Counted from the stretch's first letter, positions 33,393-45,109 are shown. The stretch is 64,000 bases of DNA from Aeromicrobium sp. Leaf350 (GCF_916858655.1 NZ_CAKASL010000001.1:1302001-1366000), one strand, 5' to 3'. Notes: generated by a model not told the origin, from the sequence alone. A program made the numbers and translations.

Positions 33393-34101
33393 GCTCGGTT
33401 CTTCTTGGTGCTGGCGGATCGGTCCAGGACGTGGTCGACGTAGATGCCGGGCGTGACGATGTTCTCGGGGTCCAGGGCGCCGGTCTCGACGACGCTGGCG
33501 ACCTCGACGATCGTGGTGGACGCTGCGGCGGCCATGACGGGACCAAAGTTGCGGGCGGTCTTGCGGTAGACGAGGTTGCCCACCCGGTCGGCCCGATGAG
33601 CGGCGATGAGGGCGACGTCGGCCCTGATGGGCAGCTCGAGCACGTAGCCGCGACCGTCGATCGTGCGGGTTTCCTTGCCTTCGGCGAGCAACGTCCCGAA
33701 CCCGGTGGGAGTGAAGAAACCACCGATGCCGGCGCCCGCAGCACGCATGCGTTCGGCAAGGGTGCCTTGCGGCACAAGCTCGAGTTCGACCTGGCCAGAG
33801 CGGTACAACTCATCGAAGACGTAGGAGTCGTGCTGGCGTGGGAACGAGCACACGACTTTGCGCACGCGGCCGGCTTTGAGAAGAGCGGCGAGTCCGGCCT
33901 CGCCGTTACCGGCGTTGTTGGACACGATGGTCAGGTCCCGGGGGCCGGCGTCGATGAGTCCGTCGATCAGGGTGACGGGCATGCCGGCCATCCCGAAACC
34001 ACCGACCAGGATGGTGTCGCTATCTCGGACGACCGAGAGTGCGGCCTCGGCGCTGCCGTGAAACTCGACGTGCCGAACGGCGGACACCCCCGGACTGGGT
34101 G

Positions 34102-34105
<4 letters not shown>
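33389..34105 (-). CDS. 3-oxoacid CoA-transferase subunit A
   Basis: 238 aa from a GTG at 34105 that overlaps the enoyl-CoA hydratase stop (GTGA); a GTG at 34087 is an alternative. Family features: VGGFGMAGMPVTLIDGL, NNAGNGEAGLAALLKAGRV, LVPQGTLAERMRAAGAGIGG, FFTPTGFGT, and the C-terminal NIVTPGIYVDHVL. Forms the heterodimer with subunit B. Closer to 3-oxoadipate/succinyl-CoA:3-ketoacid transferases than to the IpdAB steroid hydrolases. It provides the CoA activation of a 3-oxoacid within this catabolic operon. Confidence 0.88.
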
Positions 34106-36790
<2,685 letters not shown>

Positions 36791-36792
36791 CG

Positions 36793-37977
36793 TCAGCCGA
36801 CGGCTCCGCCGATACTGGGCACGAAGTCGAGGTCCTCGGCCGTGCCCCGATTGTGCTCGTGCAGCGGCGTCTCCATGGCGTGGACGGCCGGGAGAACCTC
36901 CTCTGCGAACAACTTCAGGCTCGCCTGGGCCTCAGGAGCCGGCTTCGCTCCGTGCGCCGGGTGCACGATCAGGTACTCCAGGCTGATGCTCTTCTGCAGT
37001 CGCTCGATCTGGTCGAAGATCTGCTCGGGCGTGCCGACCAGGCCAGTCTGCTTCACGCGGTGCGTGCCCTTGTTCTCGTCGACCTCCGCGTCCTGCTCGA
37101 AACGGGCTGCGTACTCCTCATAACCCTTCGTGTTGGCGAAGGACTCCGTCTTCCAGACCGCGTAGTGGTTGCGCGCCGCCCAAGTCTGCTGAGCGACGTA
37201 ACGCCAACCCTTCTCGAGCTCCTCCTCGTCGGTCGAGCAGTGGAGGTAGAGCATCGTGGTCGGCTGGTTCGGTGCGAGACCCTTCTGGGCGCGAATGGCG
37301 TTGAACTTCGCCACCTGCGAGATCATCTGGTCTTCGCCCTCGGCAGCGACGAACAGCTGCCCCAGGCCGAGGTCCGCGGCCATGTCCATCGACGCCGGCG
37401 TGTTGAAGGCGGCCTTTGCGGTGTCCATGAGGCTGCCCTTGTTCCGCGCCTGCGGACGGACCTGCGTCTCAGGGATCTTGTAGATCTCGCCGTCATACTC
37501 GAAGGACTCCTGGGTGTCCGCGAGCCGCAGGATCTCGATGAGCTCGCGGAACCGGTCGCGCGACTCCTCGCGGTCAATGCCGAATCCGGCGTACTCGTGA
37601 GCGGCAACCCCGCGGCCGATACCCAGGTGGAGACGACGCCCGTTCAGCAAGGTGTCCAGCATGGCGATCTCGTGGGCCAGCTTCACGGGCTGCCACCATG
37701 GAGCAACGATGACTGCGGTGCCCATATCGATTCGCTCGGTGCGACCCGCCCAGTAGCTCAGCCACTGCAGCGGGTTGGACTGCATCGAATACGGGGACCC
37801 GTAGTGCTCGGCGCACCAGATCGAGTCGTAGCCGAGCGGCTCGACCATCGCGCCCAGCGCCAGGCTGTTGTCGACGATGGGGATGTCGGGGTTCACCGGG
37901 GGCTTGTTGTTGTCTCCGGCCAGGACGCGGTCCCAGTCCCGCTGGTTGTAGCTCGTCACCATGACGCCTACCTGCAT
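36793..37977 (-). CDS. Luciferase-like (LLM) flavin-dependent monooxygenase
   Basis: 394 aa from the ATG at 37977, preceded by a strong AAAGGAGGA. The bacterial luciferase fold is shown by SIWCAEHYG, IDMGTAVIVAPWWQPVKLAHEIAML (split by GTA), NGRRLHLGIGRGVAAHEYAGFG and a C-terminal GTPEQIFDQIERL. It uses reduced flavin, supplied by the divergent flavin reductase at 38265, and O2 to oxidise an organic substrate. First gene of the seven-gene operon to 32646, so it probably performs the entry reaction. A TetR-type operator lies in its promoter. Confidence 0.9.
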   Translation of the reverse strand: MQVGVMVTSYNQRDWDRVLAGDNNKPPVNPDIPIVDNSLALGAMVEPLGYDSIWCAEHYGSPYSMQSNPLQWLSYWAGRTERIDMGTAVIVAPWWQPVKLAHEIAMLDTLLNGRRLHLGIGRGVAAHEYAGFGIDREESRDRFRELIEILRLADTQESFEYDGEIYKIPETQVRPQARNKGSLMDTAKAAFNTPASMDMAADLGLGQLFVAAEGEDQMISQVAKFNAIRAQKGLAPNQPTTMLYLHCSTDEEELEKGWRYVAQQTWAARNHYAVWKTESFANTKGYEEYAARFEQDAEVDENKGTHRVKQTGLVGTPEQIFDQIERLQKSISLEYLIVHPAHGAKPAPEAQASLKLFAEEVLPAVHAMETPLHEHNRGTAEDLDFVPSIGGAVG

Positions 37978-38050
37978 GACTCCTCCTTTGCGACCTCTGG
38001 TCGCTTGATCGTCCGTCGATGTCGATGCAGATCGCATGACTGTCGAGGTG

Positions 38051-38068
38051 CTAACGAATAGTCATTAG
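38051..38068. promoter_or_regulatory. Operator half-palindrome before LLM operon
   Basis: CTAACGA...TCATTAG (one mismatch to a perfect inverted repeat, 4-bp centre), 74 bp from the monooxygenase ATG. Related to the palindrome at 38228-38245. Confidence 0.55.
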
Positions 38069-38227
38069 GAAACACTACGTTCACGCGCTTGGCAACCATC
38101 GTCCGATCTTCGAGCATCCTGAGACCGCTGATTTGCCCTGTTTTCAAAGGGCAGATACGACTCCCGTCTCCGGGACGAGAGCCAAGAACTTCCCCTAACC
38201 CCTTGCCGTATGACGAATCACACGCTT

Positions 38228-38245
38228 AACTAATGAGCATTAGTT
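38228..38245. promoter_or_regulatory. Palindromic operator before flavin reductase
   Basis: Perfect inverted repeat AACTAATG/CATTAGTT around AG, 20 bp upstream of the flavin reductase ATG. Together with the site at 38051 it suggests one regulator, most likely the TetR protein at 39404, controls both divergent operons. Confidence 0.65.
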
Positions 38246-38264
38246 ACGAGCGAGAGGCAGCTCC

Positions 38265-38804
38265 ATGAACACCATCACCACCAAGTCCCACCCGACCCAC
38301 CTCCTCAACGACGCGACGTTCCGCGAGGCCATGGGTCACTTCGTTACTGGCGTCACCGTCGTGACGACCGTCCACGACGGCGTGCCGCTCGGAGCGACGG
38401 TCAGCGCCTTCAGCTCCCTGTCGATGGAACCGCCGATGCTCCTCGTGTGCTTGAACCGCACGTCCGAGACCGGCACTGCCATTGCGGAGGTCGGCGACTT
38501 CACCGTGAACTTCCTGAGTGACAGCCAGTCCGACCTCGCCATGCGATTCGCGTCGCGATCCTCCGCAAAGTTCGATGGAGTGCCGCTGAACTCGGCCCCC
38601 GGACAACACCCCGTGCTGGACGGGGCACTGGGTTGGGTCCGGTGCAAGGTTGTCGACACGTCTTTTGGCGGCACTCACCGCATTCTCATCGCCCAGGCCG
38701 TCGCTGCCGGCGTCTCCGGCGGGGACCCGCTGACCTACTTCAAGGGTGGCTTCGGCGACTTCGCCCCGTGGGGCTCAACGGTCCGCGAGCGCGTCGGCGC
38801 GTGA
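38265..38804 (+). CDS. Flavin reductase of two-component monooxygenase
   Basis: 179 aa, ATG preceded by GAGAGGCAG. Flavin reductase-like FMN-binding fold: FREAMGHFVTGVTVVTT, GATVSAFSSLSMEPPMLLVC, and the C-terminal GGDPLTYFKGGFGDF with the H/Y-x-x-G-like motif of HpaC-type reductases. It reduces FMN or FAD with NAD(P)H for the luciferase-like oxygenase encoded divergently. First gene of an operon with an FCD protein and a TetR regulator. Confidence 0.9.
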   Translation: MNTITTKSHPTHLLNDATFREAMGHFVTGVTVVTTVHDGVPLGATVSAFSSLSMEPPMLLVCLNRTSETGTAIAEVGDFTVNFLSDSQSDLAMRFASRSSAKFDGVPLNSAPGQHPVLDGALGWVRCKVVDTSFGGTHRILIAQAVAAGVSGGDPLTYFKGGFGDFAPWGSTVRERVGA

Positions 38805-38877
38805 CTCACGAGCCCCGTTCGCGTGCGCCGCGGCGCTAACATCAAGGGACTCGGCACCACTAGGGGAGGCCAAGACC

Positions 38878-39372
38878 TTGAACACGAAGCTGACCGCCTC
38901 AGAGGAACGCAACCTCGCCCGCATACTCGACGCCCGATGCGCGCTCTCGCTAGGCGTAGTCGACATGGTCGTGCCCAACCTGCGTGACGAACAAGTCGCA
39001 AAACTTCGGACTGTTGCCGAGGCTGCGGTGCCCAGTCCGGCAACGACCGACGGCGTGATGGACCTCAGTGAGCTGACCGACACGGTCGTCCCCTTCAACG
39101 AGGTCCTGATCGGTCTGGCCGAGAATCACCTGCTGCTCGACATGCTTCGCAGCCTCAAGATCTCGGCCGCCTTCCGCCAGCTGCTCCCTGACGTGGGCGA
39201 CGTCGACCTCCACGCTGCGTGGAGCGAGGGACGACTCCGAATTGTCGAGAGCCTTGAGGCCCGCGATCGTGATGCCGCCGCTGAGGCCGTCCGGGCCTAC
39301 CACGCTGACGTCAAGCGTCGCTTCTTCGACCGCCACTCGGCCCGTGCCGACGACGGGCCGTCGGCGCCCTAG
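38878..39372 (+). CDS. Orphan FCD (FadR C-terminal) domain protein
   Basis: 164 aa with a TTG start preceded by GGGGAGG. All-helical; EERNLARILDARCALSLGVV, VVPFNEVLIGLAENHLLLDM and EGRLRIVESLEARDRDAAAE with the terminal YHADVKRRFF match the ligand-binding FCD domain of GntR/FadR regulators, including the Asp/His metal or ligand positions. The winged-helix DNA-binding domain is absent. It sits between flavin reductase and TetR genes, so it may sense an effector or modulate another regulator rather than bind DNA. Start-codon choice is uncertain. Confidence 0.7.
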   Translation: MNTKLTASEERNLARILDARCALSLGVVDMVVPNLRDEQVAKLRTVAEAAVPSPATTDGVMDLSELTDTVVPFNEVLIGLAENHLLLDMLRSLKISAAFRQLLPDVGDVDLHAAWSEGRLRIVESLEARDRDAAAEAVRAYHADVKRRFFDRHSARADDGPSAP

Positions 39373-39403
39373 GGCGTCGGTGCGCAGGCAGTAGAGTCCC
39401 CCC

Positions 39404-40015
39404 ATGCCTCCCGCTGATCCCGAGACGCGACGCGGCCGGCCGCTCGCCGGCGGCATCGAGCGAGTCCGAGAGGCTGCGACGAGCCTCTTCGCTCGTCAGG
39501 GCTACAGCGGCACCAACATGAAAGACATTGGTCACGAGCTCGGGGTACAGGCCCCCAGCCTCTACAACTACGTCGACTCCAAGCAGCAGATCCTCGACGA
39601 GGTCGTCCTCTCCTACGCACTCAGCCTGAGAGATGCAATCGCCAGCGGCCTATCGCTGGCCGACGATCCTATCGAGCAGGCTCGCCGCGGCGTCGAGGAA
39701 CAGTCGCGCTTCAAGCTCGGTCACCACGACGCCATGGTCGTGGCAGATCGCGACGCCGTGCACCTGTCCGAGCCCGTCGCCCGACGCCTCACCGATTGTC
39801 ACGACGAGATCCGCGAGCTCTGGACCGACGTCATCCGCCGCGGGATCGAGCAGGGAAAGATGTCCAGCTCCGACATCGATGTTGCGGTGGAGATCCTTAT
39901 CGACTTGGCGAGCCCCCGGCAGGTACGGACGCTCTCGACGCGAGAGGGTGTATCGGCATCGAAGCTCGCTTACTGGTTCGGCGACTCTGCCGTGCAACTT
40001 CTGACGACTGCCTAG
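39404..40015 (+). CDS. TetR-family regulator
   Basis: 203 aa. N-terminal HTH: ERVREAATSLFARQGYSGTN, MKDIGHELGVQAPSLYNYV, DSKQQILDEV. Third gene of the flavin reductase operon, 31 bp after the FCD gene; probably represses both divergent operons through CTAATG-CATTAG sites. Converges on the 3-hydroxyacyl-CoA dehydrogenase gene. Confidence 0.87.
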   Translation: MPPADPETRRGRPLAGGIERVREAATSLFARQGYSGTNMKDIGHELGVQAPSLYNYVDSKQQILDEVVLSYALSLRDAIASGLSLADDPIEQARRGVEEQSRFKLGHHDAMVVADRDAVHLSEPVARRLTDCHDEIRELWTDVIRRGIEQGKMSSSDIDVAVEILIDLASPRQVRTLSTREGVSASKLAYWFGDSAVQLLTTA

Positions 40016-40028
40016 AAGCCCGAGAGCC

Positions 40029-40880
40029 TCACCACTCGAAGAAGCCCCGACCCGACTTCCGTCCCAGGTCGCCGCTCTCAACCTTGTCTCGCAAAATCTG
40101 GGGCGGCGTGAAGTGATCCCCCACCTCTCGCGCCAAATGCTCAGCGATCGCTAACCGCACATCGAGACCGACAACATCGGTGGTTCGAAGCGGCCCCATG
40201 GGGTGCTTGTAGCCGAGCGTCATGGCCAAGTCGATGTCCTCGGCTGATGCCACCCCACCCTCGACCATTCGCATCGCCTCGAGCGCGATCGCGACGCCAA
40301 GGCGGCTCGAAGCGAACCCGGGTGAATCCGTCACGACAATCGCTGTCTTGTGCAACGCCTCGACCCAGGCCCGGGCGCGGGTGACCAGATCGGTTGCCGT
40401 ACTCGAGCCCTGAACGATCTCGACGAGCGCGCTCGCGGGAACCGGGTTGAAGAAGTGCAGACCGAGGAATCTGCTTGGATCCTCCAACCCCTTCGCAAGG
40501 TCGTCGACCGAGAGGCTGCTGGTGTTGGTGGCGATGACGGTGGCACTGTTCACGTGCTGCTCGACGACGTGGAGGACCTCGGCCTTGAGTTCCGGCACCT
40601 CAGGTACGGCCTCGATCACGAGCGCTGCATCCTGAAGAGCTGCAGCATCGACCGTGACCGCCAGACGGTCCAGGACCGCAGCTGCGTCCCCCGCGGGGAT
40701 CAGGCCGCGGGCCTCAGCTTGGGCAGTGCTGGACTCCACTCGCTCGCGGGCGGCAGTTGCGGCGCCGGCGCCGGTCTCGATCACGGTCACGCGGCTACCG
40801 GCAAGCAGGAACGCGTGGGCGATACCGGCACCCATACGTCCGCCACCAAACACGCCGACGTGAGGGGGAAGTGCTGAGGA
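40029..40880 (-). CDS. 3-hydroxyacyl-CoA dehydrogenase
   Basis: 283 aa from the ATG at 40880 (AGGAG, 5-nt spacing). NAD-binding VGVFGGGRMGAGIAHAFLLA, catalytic His in GLHFFNPVPASALVEIV, then the dimer-forming C-terminal domain with GRKSGRGFFEW. Oxidises a 3-hydroxyacyl-CoA to the 3-oxo form. Last gene of the 47253-40029 operon and one of three paralogues there, suggesting several hydroxyacyl intermediates. Confidence 0.9.
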   Translation of the reverse strand, partial: SSALPPHVGVFGGGRMGAGIAHAFLLAGSRVTVIETGAGAATAARERVESSTAQAEARGLIPAGDAAAVLDRLAVTVDAAALQDAALVIEAVPEVPELKAEVLHVVEQHVNSATVIATNTSSLSVDDLAKGLEDPSRFLGLHFFNPVPASALVEIVQGSSTATDLVTRARAWVEALHKTAIVVTDSPGFASSRLGVAIALEAMRMVEGGVASAEDIDLAMTLGYKHPMGPLRTTDVVGLDVRLAIAEHLAREVGDHFTPPQILRDKVESGDLGRKSGRGFFEW

Positions 40881-40913
40881 CATGGGTTCTCCTGGACCGC
40901 GCGCGGTCATCGA

Positions 40914-42098
40914 TCAGACAGTGGTGTTCTCGAGGACGACAGCCAAGGCCTGGCCGACGCCGATGCAGATACCGGCGACGCCCCACCGCTCACCCGAGTC
41001 GCGAAGACGGTGGGCCAGCGTTCCGAGCACACGCGCTCCCGAGGCGCCCAGGGGGTGGCCGAGGGCGATGGCCCCGCCCTTGGTGTTGACGATCTCCGGG
41101 TCAATCCCCCAGGCGTCGACGCAAGCGATCGACTGCACCGCGAACGCCTCGTTGAGCTCTACAGCGCCGACCTCGCGCCAGCTGATGCCTGCCGCCTTCA
41201 GGGCACGGCTTGCGGCGTCGACGGGGGCGATGCCGAAGTCTTGAGGGTCGAGGGCATGAACTCCCCGTCCCGCGATGCGCGCCAGGGGCGCTGCGCCGAG
41301 CCGCTCGGCTGCCGACTCCGCGGCGATGAGTAGTGACGAGGCGCCGTCGCTCAGAGGTGACGCATTGCCTGCGGTGATGGTTCCATCGGGCCGGAATGAC
41401 GCCTTGAGACCCGACAGGGACTCAAGCGTCGTGCCAGGTCGGATGCTCTCGTCTCGGTTCAACTGCACCCCGGGTACAGGTGCAACGAGTCCCGCGTAGA
41501 ACCCCGAGTCCCATGCGGCGCCGGCGAGACGGTGTGAGCGCTCGGCGAACCTGTCCTGACGTTCGCGACTGATTCCCAACCGGTCAGAAAGCAGTTCGTT
41601 GCATTCGCCGAGGCTCACAGTCCATTCCGACGGCATTCGCGGGTTGACCAGCCGCCATCCCAGCGTCGTCGACACAGCCTGCATGTCGCCCGGAGCGAAG
41701 GCCCTGGCTGGCTTGGGGAGCACCCACGGCGCCCGAGTCATCGACTCCACACCTCCGACGACCGCAATCTCAACGTCACCGGTCTCGACAGCACGCGATG
41801 CCATCATCGCTGCGTCCAGCGAAGAACCGCACAGCCGATTGATCGTGGTCGCCGGGACGCTCGTCGGAAGTCCGGCCAGGAGCACCGCCATCCGACCGAC
41901 ATTCCTGTTCTCCTCGCCGGCACCGTTCGCGTTGCCCCAGTAGACATCGCCGATGAGAGCCGGATCGAGATTCGGCGTCTTGCTCAACAAGGACGACAAC
42001 GTCGCAGCTGCAAGGTCGTCTGGTCGGACCCCCGCGAGCCCGCCGCCGAACCGTCCGAACGGTGTACGAGTTGCCGCGTAGATGTGCGCCCCGGTCAT
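40914..42098 (-). CDS. Thiolase (acetyl-CoA acyltransferase)
   Basis: 394 aa. ATG at 42098 overlaps the MaoC stop (ATGA). Nucleophile Cys90 in NRLCGSSLDAAM, His in GHPLGASGAR and the second Cys in GICIGVGQALAVV are all present, so it should be active. Cleaves 3-oxoacyl-CoA with CoA. Follows the BadI-like and MaoC-type genes, consistent with the last step of chain shortening. Confidence 0.92.
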   Translation of the reverse strand: MTGAHIYAATRTPFGRFGGGLAGVRPDDLAAATLSSLLSKTPNLDPALIGDVYWGNANGAGEENRNVGRMAVLLAGLPTSVPATTINRLCGSSLDAAMMASRAVETGDVEIAVVGGVESMTRAPWVLPKPARAFAPGDMQAVSTTLGWRLVNPRMPSEWTVSLGECNELLSDRLGISRERQDRFAERSHRLAGAAWDSGFYAGLVAPVPGVQLNRDESIRPGTTLESLSGLKASFRPDGTITAGNASPLSDGASSLLIAAESAAERLGAAPLARIAGRGVHALDPQDFGIAPVDAASRALKAAGISWREVGAVELNEAFAVQSIACVDAWGIDPEIVNTKGGAIALGHPLGASGARVLGTLAHRLRDSGERWGVAGICIGVGQALAVVLENTTV

Positions 42099-42577
42099 CC
42101 GACGTCCAGCGGTCGGCGGGCGAGGAGCAGAGCAAACGTCCCGCGCTGGAGAAGGTCGTCGCCGGCGCCCACAAGGCGAACGTCGAACTCGACGATGCCT
42201 CGATCGCTCTTGGTGCGAGATGCCCGGTGAGACGTGACCTCGTACTCGACATGAACGGTCTCGCCGAAGGCGATCGGCGCCAAGAAGTTCCACTCCTTCA
42301 CGCCAAGGAACGCGATCGAGGACTGGTCGAACTGCCCCGTCCGAGGCCACATCAATCCCAACGCGAAGGTCAGGCCGACCAGGCCATGGGCGACGCGGGT
42401 GCCGAAGGGCGTCTGGCGCGCGAACTCCTCGCTGGTGTGCAGAGGGAATCGGTCACCAGTCAGACCGGCGAAGTTGCCGACGTCGGCCTCCGTGATGGTG
42501 CGTGAGGCAGTCACCCACGACGTACCAACCGGGATATCGTCGAAGTACAGGTCGACGGGAGGGATCTGCGAGCTCAC
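42095..42577 (-). CDS. MaoC-like dehydratase
   Basis: 160 aa hot-dog fold. FAGLTGDRFPLHTSEEFARQTPFG and RVAHGLVGLTFALGLM carry the MaoC/R-specific hydratase pattern D-x(5)-H...AHG. It hydrates or dehydrates a 2-enoyl-CoA. Coupled by ATGA both to the upstream BadI-like gene and to the downstream thiolase gene. Confidence 0.9.
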   Translation of the reverse strand: MSSQIPPVDLYFDDIPVGTSWVTASRTITEADVGNFAGLTGDRFPLHTSEEFARQTPFGTRVAHGLVGLTFALGLMWPRTGQFDQSSIAFLGVKEWNFLAPIAFGETVHVEYEVTSHRASRTKSDRGIVEFDVRLVGAGDDLLQRGTFALLLARRPLDVG

Positions 42578-43353
42578 GAGTAGAACGTCTCGCTGTCGGG
42601 CTGGCGGCGCTCACCAAAGGCCTCGCTGAGCTCGTGGGCTTCACGGGTCTGCAGATAAAGGGTCAGGTGTTGGTCATGCGCCATCCGCGCCTGCCCGGAG
42701 ACACCATTGTGGCGAGCCGAGAACGCGCCCTTCATGCCACCGATCGCCATGGGGCTACGAGTGGCAAGGTCTCGGGCGACCTCGAGCGCCCGGGCGCGAA
42801 GCTCACCTGCGGGCACCACCTCATTGACGAGGCCCATCTCCAGGGCTCGGTCGGCGGTGTACTTGCGGTTCAGGAACCACATCTCCTTGGCACGCTTACG
42901 TCCGATCGTGTCCTCCAGGTACCAACTGCCGTAGCCAGCGTCGAAACTGCCCACCGAGGGTCCGACCTGGCGGAAGACAGCGTTGTCGGAGGCGATCGTT
43001 AGGTCACACACCGTGTGGAGCACGTTCCCCCCGCCGACCGCGAAGCCGTTGACTGCGGCAATGACAGCCTTCGGAATCGTGTCGATGGCCTGGTAGATGT
43101 CAACGATCGGCAGGACCTGGGACTGGTCGAGTGACGTGATCGGGTCGTGCTCGCCGCCGATGCAGAAGAACTTGTCGCCCGCCCCGGTCAGGATGGCCAC
43201 GCGAAGCTTCGGGTCGATCCGGAACTCCTGCAAGGCGCTGAACAGCTCCAAGCACGTCTGGTGACGCAGCTTGTTGCCGGCGTCCGGACGGTTGATCGTG
43301 ATCGTGAAGACGGGACCGTCGCGGTCCACCAGGATGTCGTCGTACGTGGTCAT
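42574..43353 (-). CDS. BadI-like ring-opening hydrolase (crotonase family)
   Basis: 259 aa. Unlike ordinary hydratases it carries INGFAVGGGNVLHTVCDLTI-type AVNGFAVGGGNVLHTVCDL, then QVGPSVGSFDAGYGSWYLED, GRKRAKEMWFLNRKY and MGLVNEVVP, the pattern shared by MenB and BadI. The C-terminal THLTLYLQTREAHELSEAF-like region and tail RRQPDSETFYS fit BadI (2-ketocyclohexanecarboxyl-CoA hydrolase), which opens an alicyclic ring to a dicarboxylic CoA ester. There are no menaquinone genes nearby, so a catabolic ring-cleavage role is preferred. Overlaps MaoC by ATGA and the upstream dehydrogenase by ATGA. Confidence 0.75.
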   Translation of the reverse strand: MTTYDDILVDRDGPVFTITINRPDAGNKLRHQTCLELFSALQEFRIDPKLRVAILTGAGDKFFCIGGEHDPITSLDQSQVLPIVDIYQAIDTIPKAVIAAVNGFAVGGGNVLHTVCDLTIASDNAVFRQVGPSVGSFDAGYGSWYLEDTIGRKRAKEMWFLNRKYTADRALEMGLVNEVVPAGELRARALEVARDLATRSPMAIGGMKGAFSARHNGVSGQARMAHDQHLTLYLQTREAHELSEAFGERRQPDSETFYS

Positions 43354-44219
43354 GCGTTGTCCTTCCGGGGTTCGTTGATGCGAAAGCCGTGGCCGGTCTT
43401 GGCCCCGAGGTGACCGGCAGCCACCATGCGTCGCAATAGGGGTGGAGGCGCGTAGCGGGTGTCCCCCGTTGCCGCGTACAGAGCCGAGGTGCCTTGGAGG
43501 TGCACGTCGAGCCCTGCGGCGTCGAGCATCTCCAGCGGGCCGACCTTGTAGCCGAGTCCGAGCTTCAGGGCCAGATCCAGGTCTTCGGCGCTTGCGAGCT
43601 CGTCGTCGAGAGCTTGGATGACGTCGTTCAGGTACGGGAAGAGCATCGAGGTGACGAGGAACCCGGGACTGTCATTGACGACGATGGCCTCGGTCTTGTC
43701 CAGAGTCGACACGAATGTCACGAGGCTGTCGACAACGTCCTCGTGAGTCTCCAGGCCGCGGATCACCTCAACGACTGGGTGTCGGGGTGCCGGGTTGAAG
43801 AAGTGCAGGCCGGCGATTCGTCCGGGGTTCGGGAGCCCCGCCGCGAGGTCGGTGATGGACTGGGCGGATGTCGCAGACGCGATCGGCACGTTGCTGCCGA
43901 TGACACCGGCAACGGACGACAAGACGTTCTTCTTGATGTCGAAGTCCTCGGTCACGGCTTCGATGACGAGATCGGCCGAGGCGACCTGGGCGAGGTCGAT
44001 GGTCGCAACGATCCTGCTGAGGACCGCCTCTCGCTCGGCAGCTGAGCTGTCTCGGAGCGCGCCGTCACAAAGGGACTCCACAGCCGCGCGACCGCGGTCG
44101 AGCCGCTCCTGGTCCGTGTCGACGACGACAACCGACCGGCCCGAGGCAGCCAGGACCACGGCGATGCCGGTGCCCATCGTGCCAAAGCCAATCAGGCCCA
44201 CCTGAGTGATCTGGTCCAT
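43350..44219 (-). CDS. 3-hydroxyacyl-CoA dehydrogenase
   Basis: 289 aa from the ATG at 44219 (AAGGGA, 6-nt spacing); a GTG 15 bp earlier is also in frame. VGLIGFGTMGTGIAVVLAAS NAD motif, catalytic GLHFFNPAPRHPVVEVI, C-terminal GAKTGHGF. Second of three paralogues. May oxidise the 2- or 3-hydroxy CoA ester before or after ring opening. Coupled to the BadI-like gene (ATGA). Confidence 0.9.
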   Translation of the reverse strand: MDQITQVGLIGFGTMGTGIAVVLAASGRSVVVVDTDQERLDRGRAAVESLCDGALRDSSAAEREAVLSRIVATIDLAQVASADLVIEAVTEDFDIKKNVLSSVAGVIGSNVPIASATSAQSITDLAAGLPNPGRIAGLHFFNPAPRHPVVEVIRGLETHEDVVDSLVTFVSTLDKTEAIVVNDSPGFLVTSMLFPYLNDVIQALDDELASAEDLDLALKLGLGYKVGPLEMLDAAGLDVHLQGTSALYAATGDTRYAPPPLLRRMVAAGHLGAKTGHGFRINEPRKDNA

Positions 44220-44230
44220 GTCGTGTCCCT

Positions 44231-45109
44231 TCACGATCCGAACAGCTTCGTGTCGCCGTACTCGTAGAACCCGCGGCCTGTCTTGCGACCCAGGTCACCC
44301 GACGCGACCATGCGGTCGACCATCGGCGGCGGGAAGAAGCGCGGATCGCGCAGTTGCTCGTAGAGACGCGTCGCAACCTGCTGGTGGATGTCCATGCCGA
44401 CGATGTCGAGCAGTCGGAACGGTCCCATCGGGTGCCCGACCGAGCCGAGGACCGCCGTGTCGATGGACTCCACTGTCCCCAGGCCGGCTTCCAGTGCGTT
44501 GATGCAGCTGTTCTCCCACGGGATGAGGAACCGGTTGACGATGAATCCGGGGCGGTCCTTCGTGATGACCGAGGTTTTACCCAGGGAGGTCATGAACTCG
44601 AGGGTGGCTTCGGTTGCCCAGGAAGCCGTGTGCCGGCCGTTGGCGACCTCGACGAGCTTCATGAGCGGTGCAGGGTTGCAGTAGTGGGTGCCCACCACAC
44701 GCTCAGGGAGGCGGGATCCGGAGGCGACGCCTGTGACCGAGAGGGTAGAGGTGTTCGTGTGGAACAGGGTCCGGTCTGAGACCACGTCGTCGAGCTGACC
44801 GAAGACGTCCTTCTTCAGTGCGAGGTCCTCCCACACTGCCTCCACGACGACATCGCTTGGGCCCAGATCGGCCAGGTCGGTCGTGCCCACGAGCAGGGCC
44901 TTCGCTTCTGCTGCCTGTTCCGCGGTCAGTTTGCCGAGTCGGGCGCTGTTGTCGAGGAAGCCATTGACCGTGTCGATGCCACGAGCAAGGCCTTCCTCGG
45001 AGACGTCGAAGAGGACGGTCCGGTGTCCGGCGCGAACCATGACGATTGCGATGCCCGATCCCATGGTGCCTGCGCCGAGGACGGCGACAGTCCGCTGCTG
45101 CCCGCTCAT
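44231..45109 (-). CDS. 3-hydroxyacyl-CoA dehydrogenase
   Basis: 292 aa. VAVLGAGTMGSGIAIVMVRA, NTSTLSVTGVASGS, catalytic GTHYCNPAPLMKLVEV (His kept; the usual F-F-N-P reads Y-C-N-P), GRKTGRGFYEY. Third paralogue, with its distinct active-site neighbour suggesting different substrate preference. Lies 11 bp upstream of the next dehydrogenase. Confidence 0.9.
   Translation of the reverse strand: MSGQQRTVAVLGAGTMGSGIAIVMVRAGHRTVLFDVSEEGLARGIDTVNGFLDNSARLGKLTAEQAAEAKALLVGTTDLADLGPSDVVVEAVWEDLALKKDVFGQLDDVVSDRTLFHTNTSTLSVTGVASGSRLPERVVGTHYCNPAPLMKLVEVANGRHTASWATEATLEFMTSLGKTSVITKDRPGFIVNRFLIPWENSCINALEAGLGTVESIDTAVLGSVGHPMGPFRLLDIVGMDIHQQVATRLYEQLRDPRFFPPPMVDRMVASGDLGRKTGRGFYEYGDTKLFGS

Noticed and set aside
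42574..43353. Menaquinone enzyme MenB
   Set aside because: Motifs overlap with MenB, but the gene is inside a beta-oxidation operon without any other men genes; BadI-like ring hydrolase fits better.
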